A stretch of DNA of 64,000 nucleotides from Natronosalvus hydrolyticus (GCA_025517525.1 JAOPJZ010000008.1:95567-159566); one strand, 5' to 3'. Shown: positions 25,312 through 34,747, counted from the stretch's first letter. Numbers and translations are program-made. Notes: generated from the sequence alone by a model not told the origin.

Positions 25312-26463
25312 TAGTACGTGAGAGATGTTTTGGGGCTGGAGTGAGATGGTTGATGAACAGTGAGCAGCGATCGTCGAAAGGACGTTGTTCGACATCTTTC
25401 CGATGAGGATCTTGATCGACTTCTGACCGAGGCGGACGATCCGAAGGTCGTCCGCCGTCTTACCTTCGTGAAGAATCTCTATGAAGGAGATACGCTTGAA
25501 CAAGCAGCTAACCGGGTGGGGAAGTCTGAATCAACCGGAAGCCGGTGGGCACAGCGCTGGAATGAGGGCGGACTCGGTCAACTGACGCCGAACTTCGGGG
25601 ACGGACGTCCCCCGAAGCTCGGCGAAGATGAACAAGAAGAGTTTCTCGAACTTCTGCGTGAGGGCCAACCGTGGAAACAACAGAAGATACAGCATCTCCT
25701 CAACGAGGAATTCGACGTTGAGTACCATCCAGATTATCTGAGTACGTTCCTCCGTGAACTAGGGCTTTCGTACTCAATTCCACGAACGAAGCGCCCATCA
25801 CGGCCTGATGATGCTGAAGAGATCCTCGACGAGCGCCTTGATGAGGCGCTCGCCGAGGACGACAACCAGCCACACAACAAACAGGAAGGCGACGAAGAGG
25901 GTGGCTGGGAACTTGACGACGATATTTGTACAGATGGGGGTACTGTCGTTGGGTTCTTCGACGCCTCACATCCCCAACCGTGGGATAATTCGCGTCGGAT
26001 GTGGTACGTCGATAACCCGCACATCGAGCGACCGCTGGTTCGAATCGATGAACCAGCGGTCGGCTTCTATGCACTCAACGGCGAGAGCATCGTCTCATTC
26101 CCGGAAGATCAGACGAAAGAGCGGATCTGTGACTGTCTCGAAAGGATACGCGAGCAGAATCCGCTTGCCGGGATTCTGCTCGTCTTGGACAATCTCTTCT
26201 CGCACACGTGCGAGTACACGCGTAAGCGAGCGTCCCAACTTGGGATCGATCTCGTATTCTTGCCGGTTGGATCGCCAGACCTCAATCCAATCGAATCGGT
26301 CTGGAAGAGTTTGAAGTGGGAACTCTCTCCGCTAATCGTCGAGAGCGCGGAGGAGTTCCGCGCTCTCGTCAGTACTGTCTTCGAGAGATTGACTGCTCGT
26401 GTGAGCTTCGCTGGCAACTGGATCAAGCAGTTCCTCGACTTGCAGAAGTTATCTTGAGTACTA
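25312..26463 (+). mobile_element. Intact IS630-family element
   Basis: Ends TAGTACGTGAGAGATGTTT (left) and, inverted, TAGTACTCAAGATAACT (right), with TA at both borders as expected for IS630 insertion. It is 1,152 bp and has one complete transposase gene. It has inserted into the ISH3 fragment A. Confidence 0.75.
25360..26457 (+). CDS. IS630-family transposase, intact
   Basis: A 365-residue transposase. The N-terminal helix-turn-helix region reads LEQAANRVGKSESTGSRWAQ with EGGLGQLTPNFGDGRPPKL. The DDE domain has VVGFFDASHPQPW (first Asp), ILLVLDNLFSHTC (second Asp) and GSPDLNPIESVWKSLKW (Glu). A Gln/Glu-rich insert (EDDNQPHNKQEGDEEGG) sits before the catalytic domain. Starts with GTG 25360; no in-frame ATG is near. 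This copy needs no frameshift, unlike the IS630 copies at 17.9 and 40.5 kb, and may be active. Relics of the same group lie at 24.5, 26.7 and 27.0 kb. Confidence 0.88.
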   Translation: MSSDRRKDVVRHLSDEDLDRLLTEADDPKVVRRLTFVKNLYEGDTLEQAANRVGKSESTGSRWAQRWNEGGLGQLTPNFGDGRPPKLGEDEQEEFLELLREGQPWKQQKIQHLLNEEFDVEYHPDYLSTFLRELGLSYSIPRTKRPSRPDDAEEILDERLDEALAEDDNQPHNKQEGDEEGGWELDDDICTDGGTVVGFFDASHPQPWDNSRRMWYVDNPHIERPLVRIDEPAVGFYALNGESIVSFPEDQTKERICDCLERIREQNPLAGILLVLDNLFSHTCEYTRKRASQLGIDLVFLPVGSPDLNPIESVWKSLKWELSPLIVESAEEFRALVSTVFERLTARVSFAGNWIKQFLDLQKLS

Positions 26464-26661
26464 TATTTCGTGAGTGCGCCGCCTTTGACGGGAGACATGA
26501 CCAAGAACCGGCTGGTTTGCTGGAACAGCAGCTATCTCGGTATGATAGCAGTCAGACTCGACGCAATTTCGGCGTGATCACCATCTCAGGCAGTCGCTAA
26601 GCTAGAACGTATGACCCATTCGTGATGACTCGTCAGAACGAAACTGAAGACTCAGATCGAA

Positions 26662-27010
26662 TTAGCTGGTAACGTTTTGTGAGGTACTGATTCTCGTTAG
26701 ACTCCTCGTCACCCTTATCTGGGCGTAATGAGCACATTGTCCGGGAGTTGTGTAGGAGAGACTGGGCTTCTCAAGGAAAGTCGAGACGTAAACAGGATAA
26801 AACGTTACGAGGAGTTCTTTACTGAGAGATGCTGTATCTCCAGTTTCTTCCACGGTTGGCCGTCAAAAAAGGGGTCCAAGGAGATGTTCTCATTGATCCT
26901 CGTCGAGCTTCGGGGGACCTGTCTCCCACGAAGTTCGACATTAAAAGCCCAAGACCGCCCTTGTTCCATCGCGTACACTCATTGGAGAGGCTACCTTCAT
27001 AACTTTCCCT
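26662..27010 (-). pseudogene. IS630 transposase N-terminal relic
   Basis: Minus-strand pieces RWNKGGLGLLMSNFVGDRSP and, in another frame, LSKELLVTFYPVYVSTFLEK align with the start of the IS630 transposase at 25.4 kb (helix-turn-helix and linker). Frameshifted and stopped. Confidence 0.55.
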
Positions 27011-27015
27011 AAGTA

Positions 27016-27365
27016 CTAGACGGTGACCGATTTGTGTGCCTGACACCTGATCAGTTCGCTACAGCGGTTTCACAGTACTTCTTCCGAGAGGTCCAGCACG
27101 AATTTGGCAAGAAGCTAGTCATCGTTCTGGATGGGGTTTCAGATTTATCGCCATAGATCTAAAGGAGCAAGCCGCAGCAGACGGCCTGGTTCTGAAGTGC
27201 TTGTGTCTCACTTACCGGAACTGAATCCGTTAGAACCGTGTTGGAACCAACTTCGGGAATGGCGGGAAAATCAGCGGTTTCCCACTATCAAAGACATGGT
27301 ACAGTATCTCAAAACTACCTCTCCAGACTTCAAACCACCTCGAATCTATGATTATATATGATGAA
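27016..27365 (+). pseudogene. IS630 transposase C-terminal relic of another subgroup
   Basis: Plus-strand frames read SQYFFREVQHEFGKKLVIVLDG and then, shifted, LPELNPLEPCWNQLREWREN and YLKTTSPDFKPPRIYDYI. This is the second Asp and Glu region of an IS630-type DDE domain, broken by shifts. Confidence 0.55.
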
Positions 27366-27770
27366 ACCCAATTTCGGTATTATCGAAATCGATACTTGTT
27401 ATGATCTGGTCGCACGGAGTTCTAGTTACAAGCATACATATGTAACACCAATATTAGACTCGATGTTTCGGTTGTCCCCCATTATTTATTAACACATTTA
27501 ATAACCACAAACGATCTCTTTTTAATTAGAAGATTACGCAACTACCCAGGTATTTATCTCGCAACTTCGGTTATTAAAAATGCCATCTCGTGTTGCATCT
27601 TCAATCCTCTTACATTTCCCCATCGTCGAAATAGGTTATACAGGCTACCCAATTATTTACAATCTTGCTATGGATATACATTGATATCTGTACGAAGTTT
27701 CTGTGAAGCTCCGATAGCCTGAACCAATGAGCAAAATATATGCCACACAAGACCATGTCCTACAATAACA
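27366..27770. promoter_or_regulatory. AT-rich upstream region of the IclR regulator gene
   Basis: About 400 bp without a gene. It includes the inverted repeat GATAT-acattg-ATATC at 27673-27688 containing ATTGATAT, and a TATA-like AAAATATATGCC at 27733-27744 about 30 nt before the start codon. The palindrome may be an operator for the regulator itself. Confidence 0.4.
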
Positions 27771-28541
27771 ATGGATAACAAAACCGAGTGTAATGAGGGA
27801 ATTAAAGCAAGCAACACTGCTTTCGCCATCATCGAAACAATTCACAAGGCAGAATGCATTCGACTTGTTGATCTTGCAGAGGAGGTCGGGGTAGCAAACA
27901 GTACGGCTTTCGACCATGTTACCTCGCTTAAAAACGCAGGATACGTTATTGAAGAATCGGATGGTTACCGACTGGGACTGAAATTCCTCGATCACGGTAT
28001 GCAAGCAAAAAATAACTATCAGCAACTTATCAATGCTGCTGAACCGGTGCTTGATCAACTCGTTGATGAGACTGACGAAGCAGTTAATTTAGTTGTCGAA
28101 GAACACGATCATGCTGTTTATATTGCCCGCCGAACTGGTGATCGAGGCGTCCCAACCAATTCTTGGGTCGGGAAACGTAAACAGATTCATACGCTTTCAT
28201 CAGGTAAGGCTATTCTAGCTCATGTTCCTGTTGAATGGGTCGAGAAATTTATTGATCGGACTAGTCTCAATGCCGCTACAACCAACACTCTCACTACCGG
28301 GGAGGGTCTCAAGGAAGAACTGGAGAAAATCCGAGAGCGTGGAGTTGCCTTCAATGATCGGGAGTCTCATGAGAGCATTCGCGCTGTCGGCGCTCCCATC
28401 ATTCTCAATAACGTTGTTCACGGGGCCGTGTCGATTGCTGGACCAGCTAGAAGGTTGACTGGAGAATATTTTTCGAAGGATCTCCCAGATCTCTTACTCG
28501 GGGCTGTCAACGAGATTGAGCTCAAACTCGCTTACCAATAA
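27771..28541 (+). CDS. IclR-family transcriptional regulator
   Basis: A 256-residue IclR protein. The N-terminal winged helix reads FAIIETIHKAECIRLVDLAE, VGVANSTAFDHVTSLKNAGY. The effector-binding domain includes AVNLVVEEHDHAVYIARRTGD, KRKQIHTLSSGKAILAHVP, RERGVAFNDRESHESIRAVGAPI and HGAVSIAGPARRL. IclR proteins commonly control catabolism of carboxylic acids by binding the substrate or an intermediate. It is the only specific regulator in the 20-39.6 kb cluster, and lies upstream of the dehydrogenase and CoA-transferase genes, now separated from them by a 3.3-kb nested transposon. Full length, no damage. Confidence 0.88.
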   Translation: MDNKTECNEGIKASNTAFAIIETIHKAECIRLVDLAEEVGVANSTAFDHVTSLKNAGYVIEESDGYRLGLKFLDHGMQAKNNYQQLINAAEPVLDQLVDETDEAVNLVVEEHDHAVYIARRTGDRGVPTNSWVGKRKQIHTLSSGKAILAHVPVEWVEKFIDRTSLNAATTNTLTTGEGLKEELEKIRERGVAFNDRESHESIRAVGAPIILNNVVHGAVSIAGPARRLTGEYFSKDLPDLLLGAVNEIELKLAYQ

Positions 28542-28572
28542 GGAGGGAATCCATCATTTTGATAAGTGGACT

Positions 28573-28580
28573 GTGCCGAC
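28573..28580. repeat. Left target duplication of the IS6 element
   Basis: GTGCCGAC directly before the left IS6 end; the identical octamer follows the right end at 31903-31910. Eight bp is the usual IS6 duplication. Confidence 0.85.
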
Positions 28581-28870
28581 GGCACTGTCTAGATGAGAGG
28601 TTGAGGAACGAGCAGGTGGTGGCGAGAAGTGTCCATGCAACTCGCCAACCTGCTCAGAGAGAGCTTAGACGTGGATTGTGATGAGATTTGGGAGAACGAG
28701 CGCACCCCGACACCCCTCAGGGTGTTCGGGGTGCGACTGCATTCGATGGGATTGTCGATCCGAGAGGTCGTCGCAGTCCTCGATTTACTTGGTATTGACC
28801 GCTCTCACGGTACAATTTGGAACTGGACGCATAAGCTTTCGGAGGCCCAGAGCGACCCGCCGACGGCGCG

Positions 28871-29968
28871 AGTGGTCAGCATAACTTTTGAATATCCGGG
28901 AGGAACGTTTTGATCCAGTTGTCGGCGAAGCTGACGCGTTTAGATAGGTCTAGGAAGGTGTTAGTAACGAACTGCTTGAAGTGGTCCTTTCCTTCGAAGA
29001 TTTCTGGCGAAATCTTCCGTTTGAGCGTCTTCCAGAGCGGTTCGATGGCATTGAACATCGGCGAGTACGGCGGGAGGAAGACGAACTCGATGCCGAGTTC
29101 GTCGGCCCGTTGCTGGGTGAGTTTCGCATGATGGCCGCCATCGTTGTCGGCGATGAGCAGAATCCGCCCGACCGGATTCTGCTCACGAATCGCTTCTAAT
29201 GCCGCACAGACGCTCTCTTTCGTCTTTCGCTCTCAGAAAATAAGCGTGCTCTTCCCGAGTAATGCGTAGAAGCCAAGAGTTTTCAAGGGACCGCAACCAG
29301 TGGTTTGTGGATTTCCACGGTCCGATCGTACGACCACATTCGCTGAGAGTTCTCGAACGGTTGCGGCCACGATGCATCGAAAAAGCCGAGAACAAGCGGC
29401 TCATCTCCGAGATCTTTCGTGAGCGCCTCTCCCAGGCGCTCACGAAAATCCTCTTCAGCATTCGGTGGTTGTCGTGGGTCCATCGGTCGTGGTTTTGCGT
29501 ACTGCATGCCATCAGCACGGAGAATTCGTGCAAGATGGGCTCGATCGTACGTAACGCCGTAGCGGTCCCAGAGGAGGTCGTCGATCTCCTGTGGTGTCCA
29601 CGGCTGGCCCTCTTCGAGGAGAGCAAAGAACTCGTCAAATTGTGCAGGGGGAGAGCTTCGCGGGCGGCCCGCCCGCGAAGTTCGGACGCAGTCCATCAAC
29701 CCCACCTTCGTTCCACGCTTTGAGCCAGCGTCCGCCGGTTGGCTGAGACGCACCGACACGTCGTGCAGCCATTTTGTCGGTGTCGCCCAGAGAGACGTTC
29801 TTGATGAAGCAGAGTCGTCGGACGAGACGAGTCTCGCCCGCCTTCTGGGCTTCATTAATTGCTTCATCAAGCTGGTGTTCCGGCAGATGCTTCACCATCT
29901 CAGTCCGACGAGCTGTCTTAATCAGCGTCTATACGCGTTCTGTAGATTCAAACATAGCGCTGACCACT
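28871..29968 (-). mobile_element. IS630-type element nested in the IS6 element
   Basis: Perfect 10-bp terminal repeats AGTGGTCAGC (28871-28880) and GCTGACCACT (29959-29968). 1,098 bp. It interrupts the IS6 transposase after its residue 78. Precise removal restores the IS6 frame; no TA duplication is visible, which is unusual for IS630. Confidence 0.78.
28884..29898 (-). pseudogene. IS630 transposase of the nested copy, frameshifted
   Basis: Minus-strand frames in order: MVKHLPEHQLDEAINEAQKA and VGASQPTGGRWLKAWNEGGV (29898-29640), then GQPWTPQEIDDLLWDRYGVT and VLGFFDASWPQPFENSQRMW (to about 29283), then DNDGGHHAKLTQQ-type and FNAIEPLWKTLKRKI (29186-28884). Each join needs a frame change, so three or more lesions. 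Same subgroup as the relic at 19.0-19.5 kb. Confidence 0.72.
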
Positions 29969-30250
29969 CCAGCCGTCGCGGGTCGCGGTCGACGAGAAAC
30001 AGATCGAGGTTGACGGCGAGAAAAAGTGGCTGTACGCCGCGATCGACACAGAATCGAAGCTGCTCCTTGAAATCGACGTATACAGCCGCCGCGGGACTGA
30101 CCCCGCGGCGGCGTTTCTGCATCGGCTCTCCGAGAAACATGAAATCGACGAGACAGAGTTTCTCGTCGATGCTGGCGGTTATTTGACTGCCCTCGCTCGT
30201 CACGAATTGAGCGGTCAGCTCAACTACAGCGACCGAAACCACGTCGAAAA

Positions 30251-31720
30251 CTGTGCCATTTCGAGTACTTAAATCCGATCTCAGCCCGTTAGATTGAGAG
30301 AGACGATGACAGAAGCAGTTCATTCTCAGACACAGCGTTCTTCGCGTCAAAACCTATCCGAGGAGTACAGTCAGCCACCAACGACCGCGAGCAAATTTTA
30401 CTCGCTGCTCGACGAAGTCGACAGCGAGTTCATCGCCGACCAGTTCGAGATCGGCAAGTACACTGCCAAGCACGACTTTGAGAATCATCTCAAGATCGGT
30501 GTCTTTGAAGGGATTCATCCGTCTGATTCACTCGCTGAACTGGCCGAAAAGACGGCCACGCATAATCAACTGGAAGAAATGGCTGCGTCGACGTTCTCCC
30601 GGCATACGAACGACCGCGACTATCGCGCGGTCGTTCGTGTCCTCTTTGGGCTACTCCATTCACCGCAGCTGTATCACCAACGTAGTGTCCAGCGCAAGCG
30701 GTTGGAACGGCTCGATCGAGCAGTCGTCGCTCTCGATGGAACAAATCTAGCTCTCACTAGATCAGTTACTATTCCGAGTGAGTTTGATGATGACGAGGTC
30801 ATCGACGAGATCAACCCCGGCAACTGGGGCCTCAAATTCAATCTTGCTGCACGTGTAGACGGACACGCCAAGCAGCCTCTTGGCATGTCCGTCACAGCGG
30901 GTGAGACACGCGAACCAACCCAGTTCGATCATCTCCAAGACGACGTCGAGGTCTTCGCAGACCTCGACTCACCAATTCACGTGTTCGATCGTGGCTATCT
31001 TGATTATGACCGCTTCTGTGCGTTGAAAGAGCGAGAAAAGGACTTCGTGTGTTTGTTGCAATCAGATTCTCGGGTCGATGTCCTGGATTCACTCCAGGAC
31101 ATCGAAATCACTGATGAAGCAGGAACACGACACGTACGCGACGACTTGATTGAACTCGCCGAGACCGGCGAAACGTTTCGGCGGATCCTGTTTGAGGATG
31201 TGGACGGAGAAGAGATAGCGTATCTCACAACGCTACCTTCTGCAAATTACGATCCTGTGGATGTGATGGATATCCATACGCTTCGGACAGTGATCGAGAT
31301 TCTGTTCCGAGAGTTGAAGCAGTATACGAACATCGAGAACTTCCATTCGCAATCGGTGAACGGCGTGTTGTTTGAGTTGTTCTGTACGTTGATCGGGTAC
31401 GTGCTGATCGAGTGGTTCCGGCACTGCCACCCCCTGCGGGGTGGCGTGCCGGAAGCGATCCGTCTCATCCGTACACGCTGGAATCAGTCGCTTCCCGTGT
31501 ACGGGTGACTCACCCAAACTCCGTGAGAGCGCCGCCGCAGGAGCGGCGGCACTCTCCAGAGGGGAGAATCACGAATAATTAACCCTGAATCTGTAGAATT
31601 ACGGCTGGTTGACTACATCGTAAGCAGGTTCTTTCAGCATCGACCGCTTCGTGATCCGACGAATCACAATCTCTCGTATCGTCAGCCGCTCAGTAGTCTT
31701 ATCAAGTCGAAACGGGACAG
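30251..31720 (+). mobile_element. IS4-family (ISH8-like) element nested in the IS6 element
   Basis: Ends CTGTGCCATTTCGAGTACTT (left) and, inverted, CTGTCCCGTTTCGACTTGAT (right), with an 8-bp direct duplication GTCGAAAA at 30243-30250 and 31721-31728. 1,470 bp with an intact transposase. It interrupts the IS6 transposase in its DDE domain. Confidence 0.85.
30306..31508 (+). CDS. IS4-family transposase, intact
   Basis: A 400-residue transposase. DDE residues are visible in VVALDGTNLALTRS (first Asp), IHVFDRGYLDYDRF (second Asp, DRGY motif) and TVIEILFRELKQYTN (Glu in the IS4 signature), followed by FHSQSVNGVLFELFCTLIGY. The N-terminal helical domain includes HLKIGVFEGIHPSDSLAELAE. ATG 30306 is chosen; a TTG at 30294 is in frame just upstream. 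No damage, so it may be active and was probably the last or next-to-last insertion into the nest. A GC-rich hairpin (GCCGCCGC/GCGGCGGC, about 31530-31550) follows the stop and may end transcription. Confidence 0.88.
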   Translation: MTEAVHSQTQRSSRQNLSEEYSQPPTTASKFYSLLDEVDSEFIADQFEIGKYTAKHDFENHLKIGVFEGIHPSDSLAELAEKTATHNQLEEMAASTFSRHTNDRDYRAVVRVLFGLLHSPQLYHQRSVQRKRLERLDRAVVALDGTNLALTRSVTIPSEFDDDEVIDEINPGNWGLKFNLAARVDGHAKQPLGMSVTAGETREPTQFDHLQDDVEVFADLDSPIHVFDRGYLDYDRFCALKEREKDFVCLLQSDSRVDVLDSLQDIEITDEAGTRHVRDDLIELAETGETFRRILFEDVDGEEIAYLTTLPSANYDPVDVMDIHTLRTVIEILFRELKQYTNIENFHSQSVNGVLFELFCTLIGYVLIEWFRHCHPLRGGVPEAIRLIRTRWNQSLPVYG

Positions 31721-31955
31721 GTCGAAAAATGGTTTCAGACTGTCTCAATGCGGATCGACCGCTTTCACTCCTTCTGGCGGGGCAGTCCGGCCAGCGCAAG
31801 ACGGTGGCTCAGACGCTTTAGACACCACTACAACCACGATCGACCGAATCAAGCGCTCGATGGTCGAACGCCAGTCGAGGAGGTGCTCAACTAGACAGTG
31901 CCGTGCCGACCTTCATGTTAGCGCTGTGTACAGGTGTTAATCATATGACGCAAAG

Positions 31956-31981
31956 AATTATATAACTGGTATTGATATACC
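31956..31981 (+). promoter_or_regulatory. Promoter and palindromic operator of the glutaryl-CoA dehydrogenase operon
   Basis: TTATATAA (31958-31965) lies about 28 nt before the ATG at 31989, as in leaderless archaeal promoters. Between it and the start is the palindrome GGTAT-TGAT-ATACC (31968-31981). A protein bound there would block initiation, so it is a candidate IclR operator. Confidence 0.5.
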
Positions 31982-31988
31982 TTAGCTA

Positions 31989-33161
31989 ATGCTCGACTTT
32001 GTGGATTTAGAGGAAAGTCTAGACTCGGAAGAACATCTCATTCAAAATAGTGCCAGAGAGTTTGTTGACGACCAGGTTCGTCCCGAGATCGGAGACCACT
32101 TCGAAGCCGGCACCTTCCCCACGGAACTGATCCCCGAGATGGGTGAAATGGGCTTTTACGCACCTAATTTGGAGGGGTACGGCTCCCCAAACGTTTCCGA
32201 GACCGCCTACGGGCTGTTGATGCAGGAACTCGAGGCGTGTGACTCGGGGCTGCGCTCGATGGCGTCGGTGCAGGGAGCGCTCGTAATGTACCCGATTCAC
32301 GCCTACGGAAGCGAAGCCCAAAAAGAGCAGTGGCTGCCGCAATTGGGCTCCGGCGAAGCCGTGGGCTGTTTCGGGCTGACCGAGCCCGAACACGGCTCGA
32401 ACCCAACGGGAATGGAAACCCACGCGGAAAAAGACGCCGACGGCTACATCCTGAACGGGTCGAAAACGTGGATCACCAACTCTCCTATTTCGGACGTCGC
32501 GGTCGTCTGGGCGAAAGATCGGTCGAGCGAGGAGACGGGCGGCGATGCGGTACGTGGTTTCCTTGTCGAGACCGACCGCGACGGCGTGTCGACGAACAAG
32601 ATCACCGAGAAACTCTCCCTGCGTGCCTCGATCACCGGTGAGATCGGCCTCAACGACGTCCGTGTCCCCGAGGAGAACCTCCTGCAGGGTGTCGAGGGGA
32701 TGAAAGGGCCGCTGTCGTGTCTTACCCAGGCGCGCTACGGTATCGCCTGGGGCGCCATCGGTGCCGCTCGGGACTGCTTCGAGACCGCTCGGGAGTACGC
32801 CACAGAGCGCGATCAGTTTGGGGGGCCAATCGCCAGGTTCCAACTCCAACAAGAGAAGCTGGCGGAGATGGCGACCCAGATTACGCTCGCACAACTCCTG
32901 GCCCACCGTCTCGCCGACCTCAAAGAGCGCGGTGACCTCCGTCCGCAGCACGTCTCGATGGCCAAGCGCAACAACGTTCGGATGGCGCGCAATCAGGCCC
33001 GAGTGGCCCGCGAAATGCTCGGCGGCAACGGCATCACCCTCGACTACTCGCCGATGCGTCACATGGTCAACATGGAGACCGTCTACACCTACGAGGGCAC
33101 CCATGACATCCATACCCTCGTTCTCGGCCAGGATCTGACCGGCATCCCAGCATACAAATAA
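31989..33161 (+). CDS. gcdH: Glutaryl-CoA dehydrogenase (acyl-CoA dehydrogenase family)
   Basis: A 390-residue FAD enzyme. Diagnostic stretches match glutaryl-CoA dehydrogenases closely: GCFGLTEPEHGSNP, NGSKTWITNSPISDVAVVWA, LSLRASITGEI, QARYGIAWGAIGAARDC, REMLGGNGI, and the catalytic base Glu in NMETVYTYEGTHDIH. The enzyme oxidises and decarboxylates glutaryl-CoA to crotonyl-CoA and CO2, passing electrons to ETF. Other acyl-CoA dehydrogenases lack the YEGTHDIH context, so the assignment is fairly firm. It is the GC-richest gene of the region, except for its first 80 or so bases, suggesting a mosaic origin. The CoA-transferase gene follows 9 nt later. Confidence 0.88.
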   Translation: MLDFVDLEESLDSEEHLIQNSAREFVDDQVRPEIGDHFEAGTFPTELIPEMGEMGFYAPNLEGYGSPNVSETAYGLLMQELEACDSGLRSMASVQGALVMYPIHAYGSEAQKEQWLPQLGSGEAVGCFGLTEPEHGSNPTGMETHAEKDADGYILNGSKTWITNSPISDVAVVWAKDRSSEETGGDAVRGFLVETDRDGVSTNKITEKLSLRASITGEIGLNDVRVPEENLLQGVEGMKGPLSCLTQARYGIAWGAIGAARDCFETAREYATERDQFGGPIARFQLQQEKLAEMATQITLAQLLAHRLADLKERGDLRPQHVSMAKRNNVRMARNQARVAREMLGGNGITLDYSPMRHMVNMETVYTYEGTHDIHTLVLGQDLTGIPAYK

Positions 33162-33170
33162 TAAATACAT

Positions 33171-34403
33171 ATGGTTGGAGAAGCACGTGAGCCAGAAAAC
33201 GAAACTGGACCGTTAGAAGGAGTAACTGTCGTTGACACCTCGCAAGTACTCGTCGGCCCATTCTGTACGATGCAGTTGGGTGATCTTGGAGCAGACGTGA
33301 TTAAGATTGAACGGCCTAGTGTGGGCGACCAGACACGTGGCTGGCACCCACCGACGTATAATAACGGCGAAGAAGAGCTTAGCGCCTACTACGCGAGTGT
33401 CAACCGTAACAAGCGCTCGATCACGTTGAATCTCAAAGACGAACGTGGACGCGAATTGCTCCGTGATCTCGCTAGTGAAGCAGATGTGTTCGTCGAAAAC
33501 TTTCGCGTCGGAACAACCGAACAGTGGGGCCTCGGATTTAAGGATCTCAATGAAATCAACCCTGATCTCGTTTACTGCTCACTCTCAGGGTACGGCGAGT
33601 GGGGGCCCTATGCCGACCGCCCAGCCTACGATTTAATTATGCAAGCCGAAAGTGGATTAATGAGTATTACCGGCGAGGCCGATGGCGATCCTGTCCGTGT
33701 AGGTGTTGCCATCGCTGATATCGGAGCTGGAATGTATGCCACCCAATCGATTTTAGCGGCACTGTTTCGTCGTGAATTTGCCGACATTGGAGGGCAAAAA
33801 GTCGACGTTAGTCTTTTTGATGGACAACTTGCTTGGATGTCCTACATGAGTAGTTACTATTTCTCAACAGGTGAGCCACCAAGAAAGATGGGATCAAGAC
33901 ATCCGACAATAGTCCCATATCAAGCCTTCGATACTAAAAACGGGCACGTTGTCATCGCCGCAGCTTCCGAGAAGATTTGGCGTAATCTTTGTCAAGCCCT
34001 TGAACGACCGGATTTGATTGATGACGACCGATTCAAGTGTAATGCTGATAGGGTCGAAAATCGAAAAAGAATCGAAGAGATTCTCGGTGAAGAAGTTGGT
34101 CAGTACAACACCGAACAGATTGTTTCAATCCTTGAGGCAGCAGACGTTCCGGCGTCGCCAATTTTTGACATAGCGGAAGCGTTCTCCCATCCACAGGCTA
34201 AAGCACGAGAAATGAAAGCATGTGTAGACCATCCACGTGTCGGAACCTTAGAAATGCCAGCGAGTCCGATGCACCTCTCAAAATCGCCGACGACCGTCCG
34301 CCAGCATCCGCCGGATCTAGGTGAACATACAGAGGCAATCCTCTCAGAGCTAGGGTATGATAAGCAAACAATAGAACGTCTTGACGACGACAACGTAATT
34401 TGA
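33171..34403 (+). CDS. CaiB/BaiF (class III) CoA-transferase, possibly succinyl-CoA:glutarate CoA-transferase
   Basis: A 410-residue class III CoA-transferase. It starts with GPLEGVTVVDTSQVLVGPFC, LGDLGADVIKIERP, and has the catalytic Asp in RPAYDLIMQAESGLMSITGE. RKMGSRHPTIVPYQAF and the C-terminal DVPASPIFDIAEAF are also typical. The family moves CoA between acids through an enzyme-bound anhydride. Because it directly follows glutaryl-CoA dehydrogenase, the likely job is glutarate activation with succinyl-CoA, like human SUGCT; other dicarboxylates are possible. GC is clearly lower than in the dehydrogenase gene, although they share an operon. Confidence 0.85.
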   Translation: MVGEAREPENETGPLEGVTVVDTSQVLVGPFCTMQLGDLGADVIKIERPSVGDQTRGWHPPTYNNGEEELSAYYASVNRNKRSITLNLKDERGRELLRDLASEADVFVENFRVGTTEQWGLGFKDLNEINPDLVYCSLSGYGEWGPYADRPAYDLIMQAESGLMSITGEADGDPVRVGVAIADIGAGMYATQSILAALFRREFADIGGQKVDVSLFDGQLAWMSYMSSYYFSTGEPPRKMGSRHPTIVPYQAFDTKNGHVVIAAASEKIWRNLCQALERPDLIDDDRFKCNADRVENRKRIEEILGEEVGQYNTEQIVSILEAADVPASPIFDIAEAFSHPQAKAREMKACVDHPRVGTLEMPASPMHLSKSPTTVRQHPPDLGEHTEAILSELGYDKQTIERLDDDNVI

Positions 34404-34499
34404 ATCAGTTAGTTTGCGTTAGTCTGCGTATGGCAGACTAATTACCGTATGTCGTCGTATACCACTTCTTCTCGCAGTCTATCTCGGTTCGGGTCTCAT
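34404..34499. other. Short spacer after the CoA-transferase gene
   Basis: Contains TGCGTATGGCAGACTAATT but no gene. Confidence 0.3.
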
Positions 34500-34747
34500 T
34501 GGCTGCGACAGCGGGTCTCTCTGGGCCTCTAAAAGCCTGTACACCAGTTCCAAATTACGCTGTGAGAAGGGAGGGTAAGTTTCGAGCGATTCGAGCACCG
34601 TGACGGCCTCTCTATCCAACAATTCCGTCGAATGCAGCGTACCACGATCATTGTCAAGATCTTCGAAGTGTGCCTATTTCCCCATATTTCATCACAATCC
34701 ATGTCTAAGGAATCTTTGAGTTGATTTGAGAGTAATGTAAACATCAC
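34500..34747 (-). pseudogene. IS6 transposase N-terminal relic
   Basis: Minus-strand pieces read SNQLKDSLDMDCDEIW and, after shifts, IWNWCTGF, matching the start of the IS6 transposase at 28.6 kb. Truncated; no terminal repeat recognised. The following 200 bp to 34954 are empty. Confidence 0.6.

Larger units (their letters stand above)
28635..31894 (+). pseudogene. IS6 transposase split into three exon-like pieces by insertions
   Basis: The pieces 28635-28870, 29969-30250 and 31729-31894 join exactly in frame into a 227-residue transposase: N-terminal CDEIWENERTPTPLRVFG and STWNWTHKL-type region, then VAVDEKQIEVDGEKKWLYAA (first Asp), LVDAGGYLTALARHELSG (second Asp region), and EKWFQTVSMRIDRF to the end HYNHDRPNQALDGRTPVEEV. 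The frame carries no other damage, so the insertions are recent and are the only reason it is non-functional. Confidence 0.88.
28581..31902 (+). mobile_element. IS6-family element interrupted by two other insertion sequences
   Basis: Terminal inverted repeats GGCACTGTCTAG (28581-28592) and CTAGACAGTGCC (31891-31902), flanked by an exact 8-bp target duplication. Removing the inner IS630 (28871-29968) and the IS4-type element with one copy of its target duplication (30251-31728) leaves about 750 bp, the normal size of a haloarchaeal IS6 element, with an uninterrupted transposase frame. It lies between the IclR gene and the dehydrogenase gene. Confidence 0.88.

Noticed and set aside
32019..33170. 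Open frame of 383 codons opposite glutaryl-CoA dehydrogenase
   Set aside because: Same artefact; the forward protein has all family motifs.
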